NCBI GenBank assembly: GCA_963749905.1
Contig: CAVVOF010000004.1
Span: 744,001-808,000, forward strand
Source of the DNA: UBA10649 sp963749905
GTDB taxonomy: Bacteria; Actinomycetota; Actinomycetes; S36-B12
DNA length: 64,000 nt
Direction: 5' to 3'
Part shown: positions 53,925 through 63,285 of the stretch, one piece after another
Layout of the letters: each line of letters begins with the position of its first letter
Position numbering within the stretch: the first letter of the stretch is position 1
Made by a program: the position numbers and the translations under genes
The notes under the pieces: generated by a model
Database searches by the model: none
What the model was told of the DNA's origin: nothing
The model's input: the letters and a program-made list of their open reading frames with translations, nothing else

Positions 53925-54386
53925 TCACGTCCTGCGGAAGAGTCGCCTCAGGAAGCCGACCTTCACCGGTGCCGCACTGCCACCCAGGGCCACGACCACC
54001 GAGTCAAACACCTCGCGCGTCATGACCGAGCCCTCGCGACGAACAGCATCGCCGTGCACCGCAAGCAGTCGGTCCGTACGCAGCCAGCTGACGCGCCCCT
54101 CCCGATCCCACGGTCCGGAGCCGATCGACACCCAGCCTCGATCGCCGGCATGGTCCCGACTGGAGAGCATGAGGGCGGCATAGCGCCCGTCTGGGGTCCG
54201 CCCGACGATGGCGATCGGCCGGTCCTTTCCGATTGCGGCATCCTCCTCGAAGGCAACCCAGGACCAGACGATCTCGCCGGGATCCGGCTCACGGTCCGCC
54301 TCGGGTGCGTACTCGTACGTCACCGCCCCGCGATACGAGTGGGCACCGCCGCGGGCAGGCGCCGGTTCACCGGCTGTCATGGACAT
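53925..54386 (-). CDS. PemK/MazF-like protein, no partner antitoxin
   Basis: A 153-residue protein of the PemK/MazF-like group. The GEIVWSWV beta-strand and GKDRPIAIVGR segment match the toxin fold; most members are mRNA interferases. Here it has an N-terminal extension and a basic C-terminal tail (FLRRLFRR). No antitoxin-sized gene lies upstream or downstream. It may be a non-toxic housekeeping member, which are common in Actinomycetota. ATG 54386 has TACCGT six bases upstream. Confidence 0.78.
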   Translation of the reverse strand: MSMTAGEPAPARGGAHSYRGAVTYEYAPEADREPDPGEIVWSWVAFEEDAAIGKDRPIAIVGRTPDGRYAALMLSSRDHAGDRGWVSIGSGPWDREGRVSWLRTDRLLAVHGDAVRREGSVMTREVFDSVVVALGGSAAPVKVGFLRRLFRRT

Positions 54387-54398
54387 GGGCGGACGGTA
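54387..54398 (-). promoter_or_regulatory. Leaderless -10 element for the PemK-like gene
   Basis: TACCGT followed by six bases and ATG 54386. Confidence 0.6.
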
Positions 54399-54429
54399 CC
54401 GAAGTGGATGCCCGTAGCGTCAGCGCGGG

Positions 54430-55530
54430 CTAGGTCCACGGATGCGCGACGTCCCACGAGGCGAAGGTGCCCTTCAGGTCCTGTTCCAGTGAGCCGCCCG
54501 AGGCCCAGAGCAGGGTGCGCGCCTCCAGGTCCAGCCGTGAGACGTCGGTGATCGGAATCCGCACGGACTCGGCGTCGAGGAGCAGTTCCGGCACGAGGAC
54601 GGCACCGGCGCGACGCAGGAACATCGTCAGGCTGGCGGTCCGCGCGAGCACCACCGGACTGCCGGTTCCTCTCGGGGAGGCGCCGTACGAGTGGGCGTCC
54701 CGCCAGGCGATCGAGACATCCACGGGCTCCATGCGCTCCTGCTCGATGATGCTCCGCGCGGTCGACTCGATCAGCTGGTTGACCGCTGCCTGTGTCTGCC
54801 GCAGCCGCCGGGCCACTGACGAGACTGCGCGTGCACGCTCGTCCTCGTCTAGTCGGCCGCTCGCCAGGGCGTCGAGCCAGCCGAGCGCCACCGCGGCTCC
54901 GTTGCCCGTGACGTCCTGGACCGTGGACGCCTCTGCCACATGCTGAGACAGCCGCCTGAAGGCGTCAGCACGTCGCTCGTCCGCCTCCCTGTCCGTCACG
55001 TACGACGTCGCGATCGCGGCGCCGATGCCCGCGGCCAGGCCCAGGGCGATGCGATCGTCCGGCGACAGGGTGCGGGCCTCACGGTCGATCACGAACAGCG
55101 CGGCCCGGTCAGGGCGGCCCGTATCGAGGTGAACCCCCAGCACTCCTCGGAATCCGCGCTCCGCGACGAGTCGATGGCGCGGCTCGCGCGCGGCGTGGTC
55201 GATCAGCAGCGGCCGATCGTCATCGCTCGCCTCACCGGGCAGCGCGGCGAGTGCGGCCAGTTGCCGCAGGTCCTCTCCGGCGAGTCCCCCGCCTGCCGAC
55301 GTGCGGCTGGCGGACGCCGGGTCCTCGTCCTCACTGAGGGGTGCGGCAACAGTCATGACCACCGCCGCCGCCCCGGTGAACTCCTGCACCGCCTCGACCA
55401 GGGCGGAGGCGGCCTCGTCGAAAGACGTCACGCGGACCTCGCTGAGACGCCCGCAGAAGGGGATGAGTCGATCGTGAGGCAGCGCGTCAGCAGGGCGATC
55501 GGAGCGACGCGGTTCGACCAGCGAGATCAT
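54430..55530 (-). CDS. GAF-domain histidine-kinase-like protein lacking the phosphoacceptor histidine
   Basis: A 366-residue soluble protein: a GAF-like sensor (about 35-180), then a helix pair resembling a DHp domain (about 188-245) and a C-terminal region where an ATPase domain would be. The segment that should carry the phosphoacceptor histidine reads STVQDVTGN (Q205-D206), and no N, G1 or G2 box is recognisable. It is probably a non-phosphorylating scaffold or sensor. It follows the response regulator and Hpt genes on the same strand. ATG 55530 has AAGGTG upstream. Confidence 0.65.
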   Translation of the reverse strand: MISLVEPRRSDRPADALPHDRLIPFCGRLSEVRVTSFDEAASALVEAVQEFTGAAAVVMTVAAPLSEDEDPASASRTSAGGGLAGEDLRQLAALAALPGEASDDDRPLLIDHAAREPRHRLVAERGFRGVLGVHLDTGRPDRAALFVIDREARTLSPDDRIALGLAAGIGAAIATSYVTDREADERRADAFRRLSQHVAEASTVQDVTGNGAAVALGWLDALASGRLDEDERARAVSSVARRLRQTQAAVNQLIESTARSIIEQERMEPVDVSIAWRDAHSYGASPRGTGSPVVLARTASLTMFLRRAGAVLVPELLLDAESVRIPITDVSRLDLEARTLLWASGGSLEQDLKGTFASWDVAHPWT

Positions 55531-55602
55531 GGGGACACCTTGCCGTGCCAACCTTGCGGCTGGCTTTCGCCAGCCGTGCGTGAACGTTTCGGTCAACCGC
55601 GG

Positions 55603-56286
55603 TCAGGAGACATCCACGCCGAGCTTGTAGCCGACACCGCGGAGGGCGACTCCGACTCGCGGACCGCCGGCCTTCACGATCTTGCTTCGCATCCGCGACA
55701 GGTGGACCTCGACGACGTGGTCATCGCCGTACCAGGATCCCCAGACCCGCTCGACCAGTTCCTCCCGCGGGATGACCCGCTTGGGATTCTCGACGAGCAC
55801 GGCGAGTACGTCGAACTCGGTCTTCGTGAGGTCCACCAGTTGGCCGTCGACGCGCACCTCGCGCGATTCCGTGTCGACCACGACGGGACCGAAGGCGAAC
55901 GAGGTCTTCGCCGACGACTCTCCCGCGCCACGGCGCAGGAGCGAGCCGATCCTCGCGACGAGGAGCCTCGCCGAGAACGGCTTCGTGACGTAGTCGTCCG
56001 CCCCGGCCGCGAACCCGACGAGCTGATCCACCTCGTCGGCGCGGGACGTGAGGAACAGGATCGGCACGTTCCGGAAGGTCCGCAGTCGACGGCAGACCTC
56101 GAGACCGTCCATGGCCCCCAGGCCGATGTCGAGGACGACCAGATCAGGGCGCGAGCTGTGGAAGGCCTCGATCGCCGACGGGCCATCCGGTGCCTCGGCA
56201 ACCCGATACCCGCCCTCGCGCAGCGCCAGGCTCAGTAGCTCCCGAAGGTCATCGTCGTCATCGACGACCAGCACCGTCGTGCTCAT
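55603..56286 (-). CDS. OmpR/PhoB-family response regulator
   Basis: A 227-residue transcription factor. The receiver has VVDDDDDL, phosphoacceptor D53, threonine in FLTSR and K102 in VTKPF. The winged-helix domain has FDVLAVLVENPKRVIPREEL and VEVHLSRMRSKI, the usual DNA-recognition helix, and a final RGVGYKL. ATG 56286 overlaps the Hpt stop (ATGA). Its cognate kinase in the operon appears degenerate, so phosphate may arrive through the Hpt protein from elsewhere. Confidence 0.94.
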   Translation of the reverse strand: MSTTVLVVDDDDDLRELLSLALREGGYRVAEAPDGPSAIEAFHSSRPDLVVLDIGLGAMDGLEVCRRLRTFRNVPILFLTSRADEVDQLVGFAAGADDYVTKPFSARLLVARIGSLLRRGAGESSAKTSFAFGPVVVDTESREVRVDGQLVDLTKTEFDVLAVLVENPKRVIPREELVERVWGSWYGDDHVVEVHLSRMRSKIVKAGGPRVGVALRGVGYKLGVDVS

Positions 56287-56576
56287 GACTGCTCGCTCCC
56301 TCGGGCCGAGACGATGCCCCGCAGCCCGGCGAGCGCCGCGGCGCGCTCCTGTTCGGTCGCGCCGCGCTCGTCGCTCCCGGACTTGAGCAGCTCGTCGAGT
56401 GGTCTGAGCAGGTCAACCGCGTCGGAGAGCCCGTACGTCCCGAGGGTGCCGATGAGTCGGTGCACCTCACCGGGCAGTTGCTCGTCACTCGCCGAGTCGA
56501 GCGCGACTACTGCCTTCGCAAGCACCTGGTCCTGCTTGGCGTTGATGAAGTCCGCGACCCTCGGTGACTCGCTCAT
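56283..56576 (-). CDS. Hpt (histidine phosphotransfer) domain protein
   Basis: A 97-residue free-standing Hpt protein. The phosphorylatable histidine is H39 in EVHRLIGTLGTYGL, the classic HxxxG-type helix. It relays phosphate between a hybrid kinase and a receiver. It is first in an Hpt / regulator / pseudo-kinase operon. ATG 56576 follows AGGTGGG. A 12-bp palindrome next to a TATGTT box stands 27 bases upstream. Confidence 0.8.
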   Translation of the reverse strand: MSESPRVADFINAKQDQVLAKAVVALDSASDEQLPGEVHRLIGTLGTYGLSDAVDLLRPLDELLKSGSDERGATEQERAAALAGLRGIVSARGSEQS

Positions 56577-56602
56577 CACTGCCCACCTCGGTCGTCGGCC
56601 AC

Positions 56603-56620
56603 TCCCATATGGGAAACATA
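56603..56620 (-). promoter_or_regulatory. Palindromic operator candidate at the hpt promoter
   Basis: A perfect palindrome TCCCATATGGGA (56603-56614) directly abuts TATGTT (minus strand, 56620-56615), a good -10 hexamer, placing the palindrome over the predicted transcription start. Confidence 0.5.
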
Positions 56621-56640
56621 TCGCCCGCTCGGGGGCGAAC

Positions 56641-57597
56641 CTAGGGTCGCGGCGGGCACTGCGCACTCCCCTGATCCAGTACCTCGCCACCCAGCGCCAC
56701 GAACCGCCAGTCGTAAGACTCGGGTCGCAGGTCGAGCACGAGGTACCCGTGCTCCTCCGTATTGAAGAACTCGTTCTTCACCGGCTTGGCCTTGACCCGC
56801 CACGGAGCGTCGCCGATGGTCGGCGTGTACACGCTCTGCCCGCCCGTGCCCACGACGAACTGCGCCGTGCCGGTCGGGTCCGGCTTTCCTTCCCAGCTCA
56901 ACGGTTCGAACCGCTCGTAGTCGGCTTCGTGCCCGGACAGGTACAGGGCCACCTGGTTGTCGGCAAGGATCCCGAACAGCGTCCCGATCCGAGGGTCCGG
57001 GCCGGCGATGCCGTTGCTCCAGCGCGGGTGGTGCCCGTAGGCAGCCACGCAGCGCGCTGCGTTCGATGCCAGGTCCTCGCGCAGCCACTGTGCCTGCGGC
57101 GACTCTGGCCCGCATCCGCCTTCGACCGTCGTGCAGTTGGTGTTCAGCACGACGACGTGCCACGCACCGATGTCGTACGAGTAGTAGCCCTCCCGCGGCC
57201 CGGCACGCTCCCCGAAGTACTCGTAGAAGGTGTTCGCTTTGTTCACCTTCAGTTCCTGATTGCCGACGGCGGGGTAGGTGATCTCCTTCAACCGGCCCCA
57301 TGACGGGTCGTACGCCGTCTCGTAGTCGACCGCCGACGGCAGCTCGTACTGGTAGTCGCCGAGACCCCACAGGGCGTCGGCTCCGACCTGCAGGGCCTCA
57401 TCCGAGAGCTCCTGCGCCCGGCAGGCGTTGTCCACGCCTTCACCGTCCCCGTAGTCGGGGTCGGCGGGCGAACAGGCCATGTCCCCCACCGCGATCACCG
57501 TGACGTCGGCGGGACCGCAGCCTCGCAGGAGCAGGAGCAGGAGGACGACGCCGACAACGGCGGCTGCCACCGGGGCCCAGACACGCCACCTACGCAT
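56641..57597 (-). CDS. Membrane-anchored metallophosphoesterase
   Basis: A 318-residue protein with one N-terminal anchor helix (about 10-26) and an outside calcineurin-like phosphoesterase domain. Motifs in order: VIAVGDMAC (first metal aspartate), LWGLGDYQY (GD), AVGNQE (GNxE, usually GNHE), AAYGHHPRWSN and LSGHEADYER (GHEx, usually GHxH). It most resembles purple-acid-phosphatase/Mre11-type hydrolases. ATG 57597 overlaps the AftD-like stop by eight bases. Confidence 0.84.
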   Translation of the reverse strand: MRRWRVWAPVAAAVVGVVLLLLLLRGCGPADVTVIAVGDMACSPADPDYGDGEGVDNACRAQELSDEALQVGADALWGLGDYQYELPSAVDYETAYDPSWGRLKEITYPAVGNQELKVNKANTFYEYFGERAGPREGYYSYDIGAWHVVVLNTNCTTVEGGCGPESPQAQWLREDLASNAARCVAAYGHHPRWSNGIAGPDPRIGTLFGILADNQVALYLSGHEADYERFEPLSWEGKPDPTGTAQFVVGTGGQSVYTPTIGDAPWRVKAKPVKNEFFNTEEHGYLVLDLRPESYDWRFVALGGEVLDQGSAQCPPRP

Positions 57598-60500
57598 CGG
57601 GCACCTCCTCCGACTCGCGGCGACGCGGGCGCAGCCGTGTCACCAAGCGTCCCATCCACGCCTTCAGCGATCGCCACCATCGGCCCACCAGCCGTCGGAC
57701 CGGCCGTCGGATCGCCAGCCAGACGATGGCGGCCGCGACGGTGACGAAGAACAGCTTCAAGCCGAGTTGGGCGTATCGGTCCGGGCCGTACGAGACGGTC
57801 CCATCGACAGTCTCGCCGGTCGCGGTCCATGCGTTCATCCACCCCTGCAGGGTGGTGTGCGATCCGGAATCCAGCCCGCTCGTCTTGGTGGGCGCCCAGC
57901 CCGGCGCATAGGCCTCGGCGAGGACGACTCTCGTGACCTCCGGCGTGGTGTCGCTGGCCGTCACCTTGATGTTGGACGCGCTCTGGACGGTGGCATCGAC
58001 CGGCGGGCCCGCGACATCGCTCTGCTGGCGCACGAGTACCACGTCGACTGGTGCAGCGACCGGGACGAGCTTGACGTCGCGGTACTCCACGACCGCCTTC
58101 TCCTCACCGCGCAGGTCCCGCAGCCCGTAGAGGTACAGCCGGGTCTCCACGGCACGGGGATCGGCGCTGACGAAAGTGGAGTAGCGCGTCCAGTCGAGCC
58201 ACGGGCCGCCCGTGGGGATCTTCGCGCACTGGTCCGGGCCGCGCAGGTACAGGCACACCTGCGGGTTGCGCAGGTTGACACTTCGCGCGTCGTAGGAGAG
58301 CTCGTAGAGCGAGGAGGAGCCCATGTCGGGCACGGGGGCGGCGATGCACGCGCGATGATCCCGTGCCGTCAACTGGTAGGCGGGCTGGACCTCGTCGACC
58401 AGGTTGGTCACCGACAGCCCGGCCGCCTCGAAGCCCGAGTCGTCAGTGTTGTAGCAGTCCTCCAGGGGCCCGAAGGGCATGAGCATGCTGCCGCTCGGGC
58501 CGCCGGTGACCGAGAGCACATGCGTACCCTCCTCGACCTCCACCGTGCGCTCGGGGACGATCGGCGGGAACACCCGGGTCTCCAGCACCGGGTCCACGGC
58601 CTCGATGCGTATGTCGCGGTACTCGGTGACCGTCTCGAACGCGTTGCGCAGGCCGACGTTCGCGTACATCACGACCTGGAGTCCGGTGGCGACCTCGTCG
58701 ATGGTCACGAACTCCTCGAAGTTCGTCCAACTGCCGGTGGTCACGGGCGCGCGGGGCACGAGATCGCAGCCATCGGTGCCGATCTGCCACAGGCACACCT
58801 CCGGCCGCTTGCCCTCGATGGTGCGGAACTCCATCCGCACCCGGTAGGTGCGCCCGGGCTCCGCGTCGTTGACGTCGATGCGCGTGCAGGCCGCGTGGTC
58901 CAGCGCCCTCAGCCGCAGCACCTCGCCTTCGGGGGTCTGGTCCTTCTCCAGCTCGAGGCCGAGCTCGCGCGCGGGCCTCGGCTCGTAGTTGTTGCAGTCG
59001 TACACCTCTGATGGGGGTGCGGTCCTGGCCGGCCGCGTTGATGCCGCCCAGACCGTCAGTGGCGTGTCCGACGCGATGGGCAGGTACGCCGGGCGCGGGT
59101 TGTCTGCGTCGGCGTTCGGGAGGGCGTCCCGTCCCCAGCCGTCGAGGGACACCGTGCGGGCACCGGCGGTGACGGCCAGCGGCTCGCGATCGGACTCCAG
59201 CGGCACGACGAGGTCGGGTCGAGTCGAGACGACCTGCCCGTTGAGCCGCACCTCTGTGGGATCGGACAGCACCAGGTCCGTGCCCACGACTTCGGGGATC
59301 AGCACGGCGCCGGCGCGGGCCCGCTGCGCGAGGGTGTACGCGCCGCCCGTCATCCGGACCGAGACGGTGGGCTCTTCGCCGGCGGCCACGCCGGGCACCG
59401 GCCACTGGATGACATCGTCGGTGGCCTGGACGTCTCCGGGATCGAGTCTCGGATCGTCCACGCCCGGGTCCGTCTCCCGGGCCTCGATCGCCTGCGTCAC
59501 TGGCATGGTGGCCAGCGCGACAGCCCCCGCGCGTGGGCGAGCCGGTACGTCCAGGACGGTGTCGTACGCGCGCACCAGGGGGATGGCGCCGTCACCGACC
59601 TCGTAGAGGTCCAGGGTGCCGTCGATCACCTGGGTGACTCCCGGAGTCCGGTCCATTGCGGCGGCCAGCACCGAGTCGTCCGCGAACGTCCGGCCCGCAA
59701 GGCCGCGGACGAGGTCGTGGCGCACGATCACCCGGGAGATCTGGTTCGCCTCCAGGAGCCTCGCGACAGCATCGAGGTCACCGGACAGCAGCGCCGTCTC
59801 GACCGCCTTGACGTTGGCGCCGAACCCCGGCACCTCGCCGAAGTAGCCGTCCGGTTTCGGCTGGACCACCGGGTGCTGGATGAGCAGGTTGGCGATGCTG
59901 TCGACGCCGGCGAAACCCCAGGTCGTCGGCATCTGGTAGTAGTCGTCAGTGGGCAGCACGAGCACCCGGCCGGAGTCCTCGTCGGCGTTGAGGTGGTCCG
60001 CCATCTGCCACCAGAAGTCGGGAACACGGACGTGCGCGCTGGGCTGCTGCGGACGCACGTCGGGGATCACTGCGCCGGTCCACAGCGGATGCACCTGGAG
60101 CGTCATGACGATGACGGCGGCCCAGACGCCCACGAGTTGGACGCGAAGCCAGCCGCTCCTGGATTGCGCGGTCCGTCGCCGCCAGCGCCACCAGGCGCCG
60201 TCGAGGGACAGCGCGACGCTCATGGCGATGAAGACCACGAGCACCTGGCCGAGCTTGCTCATCGGCTCGCGGAACAGCCAGAACCCCGGCGCGTTGTTGT
60301 AGAGGAACAGGTTGACCTGGGCGAACGGCGGCTGGAGTCCCTTCGCGAGGCCCAGGAAGACGATCGAGATCGCGAGAATCGCCAGCGCCGGCCGGCGCAG
60401 ACGCGGTCGCGCGAGCACCGGCGCGAGGAACAGGATCGCCGGAATCAGGTACCGCATCCATACGATCCACGGCGCGTCCAGGTCACCGGCGAAGGGCAGG

Positions 60501-61378
60501 TACTGAGGCTTGACCCAGGCCCAGTTGGCCACCAGCGTCAGGATGTTCGGGATCTGGTTCTGCGCCTGGGACCACGCCCAGGCGGTCGGGTCGCGGAAGT
60601 CCGCATTGCTCACGGCTCCGCCACCCCCCGCGTAGGCGAAGATGAACGGGATCATCCAGAAGGCGTTCAATGCCAGCGCCCACCCCATGGCCGGGATGAA
60701 CCAGCGGATCAGCCGACCCATGGCCCGCCAGCCGTAGAACAGGACGGCGAGCAGTGGCGTTCCGGCCGCGGTCCAGGCCAGCGCCACCACGAACATGGGC
60801 GGGTTGAACGCCAGGAACGACATCGGGAGGATCGCCACGCCGGCCCAGACGGCCGAGATGTTCCGTCCCGCGGCCACCCGAAGGGCCAGCCCAGTGACCA
60901 CGGCCAGCGTCCCGACGCTGATGATGTTGAGCGGGTTCGGCAGCCGGGTCAGGAAGAAGCCGTTGAGCACTGCGAAGGCGCCCGCCATCACGGTTGCCGG
61001 CTCGTTGCGCACCAAGGCGCGGGCGGCGTACGTCGCGCCGACGGCGACCAGTCCGTAGATGCACGTGTAGAACAGCCACTGGGCGATGTACTCGTCGCCC
61101 CCGACCAGCGAGACCAGCTTGATCAGGATGAACTCGAACGAGCGCCCGATCGTGTGCGCTGCGGACCCGGCCCCGGAGATGGTGTGGTTCCAGGACGAGG
61201 TGGCCTCCGGGGCCCAGCCGGTCCGGATGAACGAGCCCATGTCGCCCGTCGAGATGAAGGTGCCGGGCACGAACCACCGACTGACGATCAGGCTGCTGAT
61301 GAGGAAGGCGGCGGCGTACGGCCGGATCGGGATGAGGCGGTGCAGGAGCATGGCCATGCGCCCCGGGGAGTCGCTCAT
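57590..61378 (-). CDS. AftD-like (alpha-(1->3)-arabinofuranosyltransferase-type) membrane protein
   Basis: A 1262-residue protein. The N-terminal 450 residues form about 11-12 helices of GT-C glycosyltransferase type (VPGTFISTGDMGSF, RTGWAPEATSSWN, FREPMSKLGQ). A very large outside region of beta-rich, cysteine-containing modules follows, with one C-terminal helix near 1220 and a basic tail (RRLVGRWW). This is the AftD/DUF3367 layout, which in mycobacteria acts on arabinan. Whether this organism has arabinogalactan is unknown, so the sugar is uncertain. ATG 61378 overlaps the next gene's stop (ATGA). Confidence 0.75.
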   Translation of the reverse strand: MSDSPGRMAMLLHRLIPIRPYAAAFLISSLIVSRWFVPGTFISTGDMGSFIRTGWAPEATSSWNHTISGAGSAAHTIGRSFEFILIKLVSLVGGDEYIAQWLFYTCIYGLVAVGATYAARALVRNEPATVMAGAFAVLNGFFLTRLPNPLNIISVGTLAVVTGLALRVAAGRNISAVWAGVAILPMSFLAFNPPMFVVALAWTAAGTPLLAVLFYGWRAMGRLIRWFIPAMGWALALNAFWMIPFIFAYAGGGGAVSNADFRDPTAWAWSQAQNQIPNILTLVANWAWVKPQYLPFAGDLDAPWIVWMRYLIPAILFLAPVLARPRLRRPALAILAISIVFLGLAKGLQPPFAQVNLFLYNNAPGFWLFREPMSKLGQVLVVFIAMSVALSLDGAWWRWRRRTAQSRSGWLRVQLVGVWAAVIVMTLQVHPLWTGAVIPDVRPQQPSAHVRVPDFWWQMADHLNADEDSGRVLVLPTDDYYQMPTTWGFAGVDSIANLLIQHPVVQPKPDGYFGEVPGFGANVKAVETALLSGDLDAVARLLEANQISRVIVRHDLVRGLAGRTFADDSVLAAAMDRTPGVTQVIDGTLDLYEVGDGAIPLVRAYDTVLDVPARPRAGAVALATMPVTQAIEARETDPGVDDPRLDPGDVQATDDVIQWPVPGVAAGEEPTVSVRMTGGAYTLAQRARAGAVLIPEVVGTDLVLSDPTEVRLNGQVVSTRPDLVVPLESDREPLAVTAGARTVSLDGWGRDALPNADADNPRPAYLPIASDTPLTVWAASTRPARTAPPSEVYDCNNYEPRPARELGLELEKDQTPEGEVLRLRALDHAACTRIDVNDAEPGRTYRVRMEFRTIEGKRPEVCLWQIGTDGCDLVPRAPVTTGSWTNFEEFVTIDEVATGLQVVMYANVGLRNAFETVTEYRDIRIEAVDPVLETRVFPPIVPERTVEVEEGTHVLSVTGGPSGSMLMPFGPLEDCYNTDDSGFEAAGLSVTNLVDEVQPAYQLTARDHRACIAAPVPDMGSSSLYELSYDARSVNLRNPQVCLYLRGPDQCAKIPTGGPWLDWTRYSTFVSADPRAVETRLYLYGLRDLRGEEKAVVEYRDVKLVPVAAPVDVVLVRQQSDVAGPPVDATVQSASNIKVTASDTTPEVTRVVLAEAYAPGWAPTKTSGLDSGSHTTLQGWMNAWTATGETVDGTVSYGPDRYAQLGLKLFFVTVAAAIVWLAIRRPVRRLVGRWWRSLKAWMGRLVTRLRPRRRESEEVPDA

Positions 61379-63285
61379 CGCGGGCGCCTCCTCAGTTCGT
61401 TCGCATGCTCGACGAGACCCACCGCCACCAGCAGGATCAGCATGCCGAGGCTCACGATGACACCCGGCCGGATCAGGCTCCACGGCTGGTACTCCACGCG
61501 TGCCGGCTCGGGGCCGACATCGAAGGCCACGGTGCCGACCGACGTACATGTGCCCGGCTCACCGTCCAGCTGCCACCCGTCTGAGCACTCCACGGGCAGC
61601 ACCACCTCGCCCGGGTCTCCGGCCCTGATGTCGAAGGCGGTCGCGCCATCGCGCACGACGCGGTCCTGCCCGGGGGTACGTGGGACCACCCGGTATGCGT
61701 CCATCGTGTCGCTCGCCGACAGCAGTTCGAGACCTGGCTGCTCGCCCACCCAGGAGTAGTCCTCGTTGGGAGCGGCGTCCTTGGCCAACACCACCTGTCG
61801 CACGCCAAGTTCGGCAAGGGTGCCTGCGAAGTCCGCGCCGCCGGCGGTGGCGACCAGCCCGTCGACGGTCTGCTGACGACGCGACGTCGAGTTCGTGCGC
61901 AGCGGCCCCACCTCCACCGCAGCCGAGGACAGCATGGCGGGGGTGAAGTAGGCAGCGGCCGGCGTGGCCACGCTGCGCGCGTCGGTGAACGCGAACGGCT
62001 GGTAGCCGTGCCACGGGAGGAAGAGGGTCACCTCGTCGGCGAGGGCCTGGTCCGCCGCCGCCCACCCGTCGGGGTAGCGCGACGACTCGACCGTCCCACC
62101 CAGCCCCCAGGCGAGGCTGGGCAGCAGCGCCAACGGCAGCAGCAGGACGGCGACGGCGCCGGTCTTCGCGAGGACCGGCCGACCTTGGCGCTCGACCAGG
62201 GCCTGCACGGTGCCGGCCACGGCCAGCACGCAGCCGACGAGCACCAACGCCGTCCACTTCTGCGGCTCGCGCATTGCCTCGAACAGGGGCAGGTACTGGA
62301 ACGCCCATCCGTACAGGACCCCCGTCGGTCCCGCAGTGCCCATCGCGAGAAGGGCACCCACGATGATGAAGGACAGCGACAGCGGCCCCCGGGTCGTGGG
62401 TCGACGGAACAGCGCCACCACGCCGACGATCACGATCGTTGCGAAGGCCAGCGCCACGGGTGCGGCCAGCACGCCGAGGTCGGCTGCCACCCGATCGCCC
62501 CCGTCGCGCCAGAAGCCCCGGAGGGTCAGCACGCTGACCAGCAGTCCGCCGGCCGAGTCCGCTCGGGTCGCGAAGGCGCTGAGGTCGTTCCGCCCCACCG
62601 CGATGGTGGGCACGCCGGCCGCGATGACGGCGATGGCGTACGCGTAGACGCCAGCCGCGGCCACCACCACGAGTCCGAGCCTGGCGAGATCCCGCCAGGT
62701 CGGTCGTGGGACCACTGCCACCAGGAGGAGCGCGACACCCCCGATCCAGGCCATGTGCGGGCTGACCGATACGGCGAGCGCCAGCCAGCCGGTCGTCCGC
62801 GCGGAGAACCACTTGCCCTGCGTGCGGGCATGCCGCGCCGAGGCGAGCAGCCACGGCAGCAGGGCGACACCGACGAGGAAGGGAACATGGCCGACCGCGA
62901 CCCGATCGATGAACAGCGGGTTGCAGACCATCACGATCGCGGCGGCGTAGGACGCCAGCCGGCCCCCGTGCACCAGATGGGCCGCGCCGGCCGCAGCCAC
63001 CGGGAAGGGCAGCAGGACCAGCAGCCACGCTGCCACGCTCGGTCCGAGCAGGTCGCGCAGCACCTGCACCCCCATCCGCCAGGGCATGGCGTCGAGGGCC
63101 TCGTCCGAAAGGCCGAACAGGCCGTGCGAGACGGTGGCGGTAGGTCCGCTCACCCAGTCGGTCAGGAGCAGGAACTCGCCGCGCGCTGAGCCAACGGCCC
63201 ACGGCAGCACGACCAGAACGCCGATCAGCAGCCCCAGCGCGCCGGCCTCCAGCGGCATGCGTGCCGACGCGAACAGTCGCCTCAC
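61375..63285 (-). CDS. Large multi-spanning membrane protein (YfhO/GT-C-like)
   Basis: A 636-residue protein with about 12 helices up to residue 405 and an outside domain of roughly 190 residues ending in one last helix (IVSLGMLILLVAVGLVEHA). The FEAMREPQKWTALV segment parallels the FREPMSKLGQ region of the AftD-like neighbour, so the two look like distant relatives. It is probably a glycosyltransferase or its accessory. The start ATG 63285 overlaps the upstream kinase stop, and its own stop overlaps the AftD-like start. Confidence 0.72.
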   Translation of the reverse strand: MRRLFASARMPLEAGALGLLIGVLVVLPWAVGSARGEFLLLTDWVSGPTATVSHGLFGLSDEALDAMPWRMGVQVLRDLLGPSVAAWLLVLLPFPVAAAGAAHLVHGGRLASYAAAIVMVCNPLFIDRVAVGHVPFLVGVALLPWLLASARHARTQGKWFSARTTGWLALAVSVSPHMAWIGGVALLLVAVVPRPTWRDLARLGLVVVAAAGVYAYAIAVIAAGVPTIAVGRNDLSAFATRADSAGGLLVSVLTLRGFWRDGGDRVAADLGVLAAPVALAFATIVIVGVVALFRRPTTRGPLSLSFIIVGALLAMGTAGPTGVLYGWAFQYLPLFEAMREPQKWTALVLVGCVLAVAGTVQALVERQGRPVLAKTGAVAVLLLPLALLPSLAWGLGGTVESSRYPDGWAAADQALADEVTLFLPWHGYQPFAFTDARSVATPAAAYFTPAMLSSAAVEVGPLRTNSTSRRQQTVDGLVATAGGADFAGTLAELGVRQVVLAKDAAPNEDYSWVGEQPGLELLSASDTMDAYRVVPRTPGQDRVVRDGATAFDIRAGDPGEVVLPVECSDGWQLDGEPGTCTSVGTVAFDVGPEPARVEYQPWSLIRPGVIVSLGMLILLVAVGLVEHANELRRRPR

